This document shows, piece by piece, positions 54,527 to 64,000 of a DNA stretch of 64,000 bases. The position numbers and the translations under genes are program-made. The DNA lies in NCBI RefSeq assembly GCF_004569635.1, contig NZ_SPOZ01000009.1, positions 1 through 64,000 of the forward strand, read 5' to 3'. The notes beneath the pieces are model-generated. The model was not told the DNA's origin, searched no databases, and was given only the letters and a program-made list of their open reading frames with translations. Numbering within the stretch: position 1 is the first letter of the stretch; each line of letters starts with the position of its first letter. Source of the stretch: Streptococcus sp. LYSM12. Its GTDB lineage: Bacteria > Bacillota > Bacilli > Lactobacillales > Streptococcaceae.

Positions 54527-55354
54527 ATGGTGTCATTAGAGAAAAATGTGATTCCGATGATTGAAGCAGTTTATAGTGATCTTACGCATATCGAGCGGAA
54601 GATTGCAGATTATTTTCTTGTAGAAGCTGTGGTAGATGAGGATTTGTCTGCTAAAGCGGTGTCTGAAAAGCTCTATGTCTCTTTGCCTTCACTGACGCGT
54701 TTTTCTCAGAAATGTGGTTTTACAGGTTATCGGCAGTTTGTTTACGCCTTTTTGGGCGTTAATGTTAGCACTGATTCATCCCATGTCAATCGTAATTTGA
54801 CCAAGTATGTTTTATCGGACTATGATGAGCTTCTCACGAAGACCTATTCTCTCATTGATGAAGAGCAATTTGTGCGAGTAGGGGATCTCTTGAATAATGC
54901 TAAGAGGGTGTACATTTATGGTCAGGGCAGTTCGGGACTGGTGGCGCGTGAGATTGAATTTCGTTTTATGCGACTTGGGATGGCTTGTAAGGCAGTTACT
55001 GATGATCATATGATTCGGATGAACCGTGTCACCCTAAATGAGGAATGTCTCGTCATTGGCATCTCTGTTTCTGGTGAATCAATGAGCATTATCAATGCGG
55101 TACAAGATGCACGTGCTGCAGGAGCAAGTACAGTCCTTTTGACTTCGAAAAATTGTCAGGATTTGCGGGACACCTGTGATGAGTTGGTATTGGTTGCCAT
55201 CAAGAAAAATCTTGCTCAAGGCACGATGATTTCTCCCCAATTTCCAGTGTTAGTAGTCATTGATATTTTCTATGCCTATTATATTGATTTGGACCGAGAT
55301 GCTCGGCATCAGTTATTCACCAATACGCTATCAGCCTTACAGGTAACAGAATAA
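54527..55354 (+). CDS. nanR: RpiR/MurR-family regulator of the sialic acid genes
   Basis: 275 residues. The N-terminal HTH_6 domain reads LTHIERKIADYFL and SAKAVSEKLYVSLPSLTRFSQKCGFTGYRQF (about 25-72). The C-terminal SIS sugar-phosphate-binding domain has RVYIYGQGSSGLVAREIEFRFMRLG near 126 and VIGISVSGESMSIINAVQDARAAGA near 172. In streptococci a protein of this type controls sialic acid catabolism in response to a pathway intermediate. Candidate sites are the GAAAGTACTTTC-like palindromes. The TTG-like upstream region is MITE copy J. The symbol is by analogy. Confidence 0.8.
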   Translation: MVSLEKNVIPMIEAVYSDLTHIERKIADYFLVEAVVDEDLSAKAVSEKLYVSLPSLTRFSQKCGFTGYRQFVYAFLGVNVSTDSSHVNRNLTKYVLSDYDELLTKTYSLIDEEQFVRVGDLLNNAKRVYIYGQGSSGLVAREIEFRFMRLGMACKAVTDDHMIRMNRVTLNEECLVIGISVSGESMSIINAVQDARAAGASTVLLTSKNCQDLRDTCDELVLVAIKKNLAQGTMISPQFPVLVVIDIFYAYYIDLDRDARHQLFTNTLSALQVTE

Positions 55355-55649
55355 ATGAAATGCCTATACAGGGTTGTAATCTCGAAGTTTTGGCTATCCT
55401 CACGACCTTATTCCTAAATTCTGGCTAATTTGCTCCACAGGAGGATCCCGCTGTTTAGTTTCAAGGCATGGGCTCAAGTCCCCTCCTGTCTAGGGCTTGC
55501 TTTTAGGTTCTTGGCTCGGGTTCAAACACTCCACTGGAGTATTTGAGTCCCCTAAATGGATAGATACATCACACTGTTCGTACGATAGAACTTTATGAAA
55601 CCGATAGGCTTATCCCAGTCTCGATAGTGTATTAATAAGGATGATTTAG
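55355..55649. other. Non-coding stretch with a hairpin
   Basis: An imperfect 23-bp palindrome (caaacactccactggagtatttg, arms 10 bp, about 55523-55545) can act as a terminator of the regulator gene. The surrounding 'ttaggttcttggctcggg' resembles the repeat units near 16490. Confidence 0.4.
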
Positions 55650-57473
55650 ATGATAATTGGAGAAACATTTGATCAAAATGCGAAAGATGTTGTAATGAAG
55701 CTGCAAGAGGAATGGAATGAGAATGAACTCTTAATTGGGAGCATTACAGATTCTAATCGTCAATACCGTCAGGTCAATTATAATAGCTGTACAGAGAAAC
55801 ATACTCATTCAACAAAAATAGTAGCATGGAGAAATGATAAGGCGGTATCTCAGCTTACTGTAGCGACTAAAAATCAGGATTTGCATAATATTTCGATAGT
55901 GATAGATGACTTTGTAGCTGGAACGAATAGATTAGCCTCAGAGCATATTTCAGCAACATTTGTAAAATCAGTTATGGCGTATACAGGAATGGCAGGATAT
56001 GGTAGTCCGACACGGCCGATACCAGATGGGAATCGTGAAGAAGCTACGGAAGTTTTGTATTCAGCACATCCGATTGATCTACCAGCCTATCATTTGCAAA
56101 ATATTTGGCTTACGATAGATATTCCTGCAGATACAGCTGCCGGAGATTATTTGGGGAAGATTAAAATTGTAGCCGATGAGCTAAAAACACCATTGGAGTT
56201 TATCTATTCTTTAAAGGTTCAGGATCTTGTCTTATGCGACGGAGTAGATTTCAAACATGGAGGTTTTGACATTGAGTTGTGGCAAAATCCTTATGCAGTA
56301 GCAGAATATTACAATCTGGTTCCGTTTTCTGAGGAACATTTTGCAGTCCTTCGACCTCATATGCAGAAATATAAAGAGATAGGGGGTTGTGCTCTTACTG
56401 TTACGATTGTTGACGAGGCATGGGGTGGACAAACCTATAGTAAGAATACTGTAAAGTTTCCCTCTATGGTAAAGTGGCGTTGCTCTGCAGATGGATCTTT
56501 TTCTTTTGATTATACAGATTTTGATAAGTGGGTGACGTTTAATCGCACTTTAGGCTTAGGTGACAAGATTGTAGCCTATAGTCTGGTACCATGGACCAAT
56601 CGTATTCGGTATTTTGACGAACGAGATCAGACTTACAAAATCCTTGATGTACAGGTGGGAACAGCTATCTACGAGGCAGTATGGCGGATGTTTTTGAAGC
56701 ATTTCATGATTCATACAGAAGAAAAGGGGTGGAAGGATTTTATTTACATCGGTATTGATGAGAGGGGTTTCCATGAGCAAGCGTTTGACCTTGTGGAGAG
56801 CATAGTAGGAGAGGATGGATTACCTTTTAAAATAGCTGGAGCTATGGATAGCTTTGTCGATAAGAAAGCTTTAGCAATGAGAGTGACGGATTTAACAGTT
56901 GGTTCGGTTGCTATTAAAGCTCATTTGACCGAATTCAACGATATGATAAAAGAAAGGGAAGAGTTGGAGTTACGGACAACCATGTACACGTGTACTGGAC
57001 ACATTCCCGGCAGTTTCTCACTGAGTGATCCTGGAGAAAGCTATTGGACCATGCTATATGCTGCTTCGGTTGGGGCAAAGGGCTATCTGCGCTGGGCGTA
57101 TGATTCGTGGGTGGAAAATCCTTTAGAAGATACGACACATAATGCTTTTGAGGCTGGAGATACTTTCTTAATTTTTCCAGATGAAAAAAATGCAACAGAA
57201 CCTATTTCAAAGTCTAGCCAGCGTCTAGAAAAACTAGCAGAAGGAGTACGTGATGTAAATAAGATTCTGATGTTGAAGAAAATAGCACCGATGTATGAAA
57301 ATCGTATTGAGGGGTTATTAAAAACGATAAAGCCCACGTATGAACACAATTCTTTGTACTTGACCGAAAAAGGTAAGAAAGAGTTAGCGGAAGATATCTG
57401 GGAGTTTAAACAGAGCTTGCATGATTTGGCAGAAGAAATAATAGAATATCTGCATGCTGTTCCTAGGAGCTGA
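55650..57473 (+). CDS. GH123-like / DUF4091 glycoside hydrolase
   Basis: 607 residues. An N-terminal beta-sandwich (about 1-190, with WLTIDIPADTAAGDYLGKIKI) precedes a TIM barrel. YIGIDERGFHEQ near 367 has the adjacent Asp-Glu pair used by GH123 beta-N-acetylgalactosaminidases for substrate-assisted catalysis. SLSDPGESYWTMLYAASVGAKGYLRWAYDSW near 460 matches the conserved end of that barrel. GH123 enzymes cleave terminal beta-GalNAc from glycosphingolipid-type glycans. No signal peptide, so cytosolic. The exact linkage is inference; DUF4091 includes uncharacterised members. Confidence 0.7.
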   Translation: MIIGETFDQNAKDVVMKLQEEWNENELLIGSITDSNRQYRQVNYNSCTEKHTHSTKIVAWRNDKAVSQLTVATKNQDLHNISIVIDDFVAGTNRLASEHISATFVKSVMAYTGMAGYGSPTRPIPDGNREEATEVLYSAHPIDLPAYHLQNIWLTIDIPADTAAGDYLGKIKIVADELKTPLEFIYSLKVQDLVLCDGVDFKHGGFDIELWQNPYAVAEYYNLVPFSEEHFAVLRPHMQKYKEIGGCALTVTIVDEAWGGQTYSKNTVKFPSMVKWRCSADGSFSFDYTDFDKWVTFNRTLGLGDKIVAYSLVPWTNRIRYFDERDQTYKILDVQVGTAIYEAVWRMFLKHFMIHTEEKGWKDFIYIGIDERGFHEQAFDLVESIVGEDGLPFKIAGAMDSFVDKKALAMRVTDLTVGSVAIKAHLTEFNDMIKEREELELRTTMYTCTGHIPGSFSLSDPGESYWTMLYAASVGAKGYLRWAYDSWVENPLEDTTHNAFEAGDTFLIFPDEKNATEPISKSSQRLEKLAEGVRDVNKILMLKKIAPMYENRIEGLLKTIKPTYEHNSLYLTEKGKKELAEDIWEFKQSLHDLAEEIIEYLHAVPRS

Positions 57474-57497
57474 GGTATTTTAGAAATGGGAGTCTTA

Positions 57498-58724
57498 ATG
57501 AGTTATAAGCAAAAAAATAAATACAGTTTTTCAATACCAGAATATCCTTTACCGCAAAACTATTTATCAGACATTGAGAAAGCACCTTATACGGAGCGAC
57601 AATACTTGGGGCAGCCAGATATGGTGTTGCTAGATGATGAAAAAACATTGATAACAGTTTATCCTATTGGTCATGGTGCAGGTCCTATCGTCATGATGAT
57701 AAGTCGTAACCGTGGTCAAACCTGGGAGGAAAAGAAAGATATTCCTCTTTCGTGGAAGTCTTCATACGAAACCCCTACACTATATAAGCTAGATTTACTG
57801 AATGGTCAGACGAAGTTGGTGATGATAACAGGACTTCCTTATTGGCATGGAAATAGCCAAGGAGGTTGGAGAACTTCTATATCTCATGACAAAGGTCAGA
57901 CGTGGAATGAGTACCGTACTTTTCATCCTACACTTGCGACTGGAAAGCAAAACCATTCGTTAGTTGCTATGGCAAGTTTGATTCAATTAAGAGATGCTAA
58001 AGGGAGGAAAATGGACAAATGGATGGGAGTATACCATGATGTCAATTTTGTGAATTATCGTACTTATTTGACGTTTGATTCAAAGGGACACGAACAGTGG
58101 TCAGCTCCAGAACCGTATTTAGTTCATTATCGGAATTTGGAGCAAGAATACCAAATCTGTGAAGTAGGTCTTTTTCGTTCACCGGATGAAAAAAGAATAG
58201 TAGGACTAGCCAGAACACAAAGCCACTGTCATCGTTCGGTCATGTTTTATTCTGACGATGAAGGCGCTACGTGGACGAAACCTAAAGAAGTAACGGCTGC
58301 TTTACTGGGTGAACGACACAAAATCATCTATGATCCTATTAGCCATCGTTTACTCATAACATTTCGAGAAATTGTTTTGGATGTGAATCGGAGTGGTGAG
58401 ATTGAGAAAGATGACTGGGTAGCTGGGGATTGGCTAGCTTGGGTTGGTACTTATGAAGATGTAATAGGTGGGAAAGAAGGGCAATACAGGATTAGAATTG
58501 CCGAAGATTGGACGAATAGTCCAAAATCTGGAGATACTGGTTATGCAGGAGTAACGGTTACTTCTGATGGTGTTTTCTTGCTTAATTCTTATGGACATTG
58601 GGATAGAGAGTTTTCATCTAATTGGACTGGAGAAGTCACTCAAGATTTGTCCTATATAAAATTGGCATCTTTTAAGCTAAGTCAAGTAGATCAAGCCTTG
58701 GGCTTGTTAGAAAATAGTCGGTAA
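57498..58724 (+). CDS. Sialidase-fold (BNR repeat) protein, no signal peptide
   Basis: About 408 residues of a six-bladed propeller type. Asp boxes: SRNRGQTW near 69, SHDKGQTW near 129, SDDEGATW near 253. The R-I-P box of GH33 is not evident; QYLGQPDMVLLDD stands at the expected place. It may be a distant exo-sialidase or a propeller hydrolase with other specificity. The start at 57498 has GGGAG 5 bp upstream; ATG 57486 is the alternative. It follows the GH123-like gene by 24 bp and is probably cotranscribed. Cytosolic. Confidence 0.65.
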   Translation: MSYKQKNKYSFSIPEYPLPQNYLSDIEKAPYTERQYLGQPDMVLLDDEKTLITVYPIGHGAGPIVMMISRNRGQTWEEKKDIPLSWKSSYETPTLYKLDLLNGQTKLVMITGLPYWHGNSQGGWRTSISHDKGQTWNEYRTFHPTLATGKQNHSLVAMASLIQLRDAKGRKMDKWMGVYHDVNFVNYRTYLTFDSKGHEQWSAPEPYLVHYRNLEQEYQICEVGLFRSPDEKRIVGLARTQSHCHRSVMFYSDDEGATWTKPKEVTAALLGERHKIIYDPISHRLLITFREIVLDVNRSGEIEKDDWVAGDWLAWVGTYEDVIGGKEGQYRIRIAEDWTNSPKSGDTGYAGVTVTSDGVFLLNSYGHWDREFSSNWTGEVTQDLSYIKLASFKLSQVDQALGLLENSR

Positions 58725-58791
58725 AAAAGTTACCGGATCATATCTATAAATTGTTTTAACAGGATTGTTTCACACAAGATGTGATGTTTGA

Positions 58792-61839
<3,048 letters not shown>

Positions 61840-62375
61840 AGGAGCGATGTTTTTTCATTGATGGGCGAATACCTGTATGGCTACCACTCAAACGGTCGAT
61901 TTCCAAGTCCGTAAAAGCAAGAGTGTCTTGATGAATGTTGAACAGCGTGTTCGTTTAAACGATAAGTATGGAAATGAAATCTTTTGGATCAGTGGGTGCT
62001 GTAGAAGCACTGTAGGACTAGATGAAAAGACAGTTGTAAAATAGATTGACAAGTCAACACAAGGTCTAGTGGATATTGTATTCCTGGTCTAAAAATAGTA
62101 GAGCAAATAGAGGGGAGATCCAAAACAAGCTTGATAAAGTTTCTTGGTATAAAGTCTCATCTATCGCTATTTAGTGAGTACGACTAAGCTACTATCATAC
62201 ATAAACTCAGCTAAAAAATCGTAACCTCAATAGTTTATACTTGTCAGAAGCTTTCATAGCATAAATCGCTCTGTACGCTCTTGGAAGTTCCTGTTGCTTT
62301 CTAAGGAGGTTCTGATAAAAATGCCTAACAACAAAAAATAGTTGCCATTTAAATAGTGACTAAGCAAAATGATGG
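61840..62375. other. Gene-poor stretch with a possible 55-codon remnant
   Basis: ATG 61877 to TAG 62044 reads MATTQTVDFQVRKSKSVLMN and more, without a clear ribosome site or recognised family. It may be a fragment of a lost gene. The remaining bases show no feature. Confidence 0.3.
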
Positions 62376-62482
62376 TATAGTCATTTCGTTTATCTTTTAT
62401 TCCTTCGTTACCTCGCTTTGCCGTACTCCAGTACAGCCTGCAGCTCGTTGCCTAGTACTAAAAGTAAACTAATAAGACTATA
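62376..62482 (+). repeat. MITE copy K
   Basis: 107 bp, subtype 1, ends TATAGTC and GACTATA intact. Confidence 0.85.
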
Positions 62483-62486
62483 TAAA

Positions 62487-62690
62487 ACGAGAGGCTGGGC
62501 GAAAAGTCCCAGCTTTCTAACTTTATGAACCGAATTACCTTGACGTAGTGGTTGATTGCTTCAATGGCTATCCTGCCGTTGGGGTGGGAGTGAAACGGTC
62601 TGGGAATAGACCGTTTCAGCCCGAAGCTAGAATTTAGGAAATAAGGAAAACCCAACTCTTTTTTTGGCCTGTCGAGTTCTTTCCCACTCG
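62487..62690 (-). repeat. Intergenic repeat family 2, copy 4 (most complete)
   Basis: Begins gaggctgggcgaaaagtcccagc, a hairpin (the end of the unit in inverse orientation). It contains gaaacggtctgggaatagaccgtttc, itself a 26-bp palindrome with 12-bp arms near 62593-62618. It ends with gagttctttcccac. Confidence 0.65.
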
Positions 62691-62698
62691 CTTTACAT

Positions 62699-62899
62699 TA
62701 TAGTCATTTCGTTTCTATTTTTTATTCTTTCGTTCACTCGTCTTGCTGTACTCCAGTACTACCTGCGACTCGTTGCCTAGTATAGTCATTTCGTTTATCT
62801 TTTATTCCTTCGTTACCTCGCTTTGCCGTACTCTAGTACAGCCTGCAGCTCGTTGCCTAGTACTAAAAGACTATACTAAAAATAAACGAAACGGCTATA
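62699..62899 (+). repeat. MITE copy L (outer), interrupted by another MITE
   Basis: Subtype 2 element whose sequence is complete when 62781-62875 is removed: gttgcctagTA joins ctaaaaataaacg exactly as in copies C and J. Confidence 0.9.
62781..62875 (+). repeat. MITE copy L-inner, nested in copy L
   Basis: Subtype 1 element, about 95 bp (the gtaaact part of the right arm is missing), bounded by TATAGTC and GACTATA with TA on both sides, the duplicated target. Confidence 0.9.
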
Positions 62900-63288
62900 C
62901 TATTAAATTCCGGCGATTAAATAACCAAGCATTATGGTGATATAGAAGCGAAAACGAAACTTATACCGAAAATAAGGTATTTTATCTGACGAGAGAGAAG
63001 AATAGTTGCTGATTTTTCAGAAGAGTTAGTGAGAAGAAACCCCTCATTGCCTATTAAAAATTGAGGAACGACAAGACAGAGCTTTTGAAGTCTTGCGTTC
63101 AGACATTCTGGACTTAGCGGTCGCAGACTTTTCCTTGTGACGGAACAACTTGTCTTTGTAAGACAAGAAAAAGTAAGAAGCACTGTTCAGGAGGATTGGG
63201 GTATCCCCTAAAAATTCAAAAAGCAAGACGATTGCTTTGCGTTTAGAAAATAGTTTGTTTGGTTGTGTTCCACATCGCAACTATTTTT
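62900..63288. other. Gene-free stretch
   Basis: Minus-strand ORFs (62932-63183, 63044-63280) have no ribosome site or known motif and are probably remnants. Nothing else is visible. Confidence 0.3.
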
Positions 63289-63394
63289 TATAGGTGTTTC
63301 GTTTGCCTTTTATTCCTTGGTTCACTCGCTTTGCCGTACTCCAGTACAGCCTGCAGCTCGTTGCCTAGTACTAAAAGCAAACTAACAGACTATA
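63289..63394 (+). repeat. MITE copy M
   Basis: 106 bp, subtype 1, left end TATAGGT, right end GACTATA; 122 bp before thrC. Confidence 0.8.
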
Positions 63395-63516
63395 CTTCTA
63401 TTAACACATCAAGAACATCTATGGAAAGCCGGATATTTGTCTGGTTTTTCTTTTATATTCTTTCAATTTTCTGACAAATTATGATAAAATGGAAAAAAAG
63501 ATGTTGAGGATAAAGA

Positions 63517-64000
63517 ATGACACTAGTATACCAATCGACCCGCGATGCGAACAATAAAGTAACAGCAAGTCAAGCAATTTTACAAGGATTAGCAACAGAT
63601 GGTGGACTTTTCACACCTCTGACCTATCCCGATCTAGCTCTGGACTTTGACTCTTTGAAAGACCTGTCCTATCAGGAAGTGGCCAAGCTAATTTTAGGAG
63701 CTTTCCTAGATGATTTCACAGCTGAAGAGTTGGATTATTGTATTACTAATGCCTATGATAGTAAGTTTGACGATGAGCGCATTGCTCCTTTGGTTAAGCT
63801 AGATGGTCAGTACAATTTGGAGTTGTTCCACGGCTCAACGATAGCTTTTAAGGATATGGCTTTGTCTATCTTGCCTTACTTAATGACAACAGCAGCTAAA
63901 AAACATGGTTTAGACAATAAAATCATCATTTTGACCGCGACTTCTGGAGATACTGGAAAGGCAGCTATGGCTGGTTTTGCGGATGTTTCTGGAACAGAAA
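63517..64000 (+). CDS. thrC: Threonine synthase, 5' part (runs off the window)
   Basis: 161 codons to the window end. MTLVYQSTRDANNKVTASQAILQGLATDGGLFTP is the usual start, and LELFHGSTIAFKDMALSILP near 110 holds the PLP-binding Lys. ILTATSGDTGKAAMAGF near 145 is the phosphate-binding loop. The enzyme converts O-phosphohomoserine to threonine using PLP. Weak TGAGGA ribosome site. The C-terminal two thirds lie outside the window. Confidence 0.93.
   Translation, partial: MTLVYQSTRDANNKVTASQAILQGLATDGGLFTPLTYPDLALDFDSLKDLSYQEVAKLILGAFLDDFTAEELDYCITNAYDSKFDDERIAPLVKLDGQYNLELFHGSTIAFKDMALSILPYLMTTAAKKHGLDNKIIILTATSGDTGKAAMAGFADVSGTE

Noticed and set aside
62932..63280. Minus-strand ORFs before MITE copy M
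   Set aside because: Two overlapping frames, no ribosome sites, no recognisable motifs.

Overview
The window reads as a Streptococcus chromosome, most likely S. suis or a close relative. Supporting signs are the dltXABCD operon, the bifunctional adhE, rpmF-rpmG next to hisS, an rpoD-type promoter style, and intergenic repeats of a kind I associate with S. suis. That species call is inference, because no rRNA or typing gene is present.

Layout. 1-1440: wreckage of insertion sequences and a broken MFS transporter. 1500-10900: an A+T-rich RiPP (ribosomally made, modified peptide) gene cluster. It holds a 45-residue precursor, a full-length LanB-type dehydratase, a second small LanB-C/thiopeptide-type protein, a leader-binding (RRE/ocin-ThiF-like) protein, a YcaO cyclodehydratase, a McbC/SagB-like dehydrogenase, an ABC exporter and a small unknown protein. 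The enzyme set resembles a minimal thiopeptide or goadsporin-like synthetase. 11052-14296: an ISL3-family element, an XRE regulator, a broken DUF2326 gene and a deleted group II intron. 14394-25000: housekeeping and accessory genes, namely two Cof-type HAD phosphatases, a three-gene ABC exporter, a TetR/YhgE divergent pair and an S66 peptidase. 25139-29597: dltXABCD. 29600-35600: IS630 relic, formate/nitrite channel, TetR, LOG-family enzyme, mazG pseudogene, and a tandem pair of unannotated type I toxin-antitoxin modules. 35615-40500: rpmG, rpmF, hisS, adhE. 41124-61839: a large sialoglycan utilisation region. 63517-64000: start of thrC.

The sialoglycan region encodes a carbohydrate ABC importer (lipoprotein and two permeases, no ATPase). 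It also encodes two sialidase-fold proteins, a GH123-like enzyme and a GH2 beta-galactosidase, none with a signal peptide. Esterases that could remove O-acetyl groups, NanE, N-acetylneuraminate lyase, a ROK kinase and an RpiR regulator complete it. The arrangement suggests that intact sialylated oligosaccharides are imported and dismantled inside the cell. The anomerase-like yhcH/nanQ gene is broken.

A short TA-flanked inverted-repeat element of about 106 bp (MITE, RUP-like) occurs at least a dozen times between genes. One copy is nested inside another with a perfect TA duplication, and one sits in codon 2 of yhcH. Most intergenic space is made of these elements and two other repeat families.
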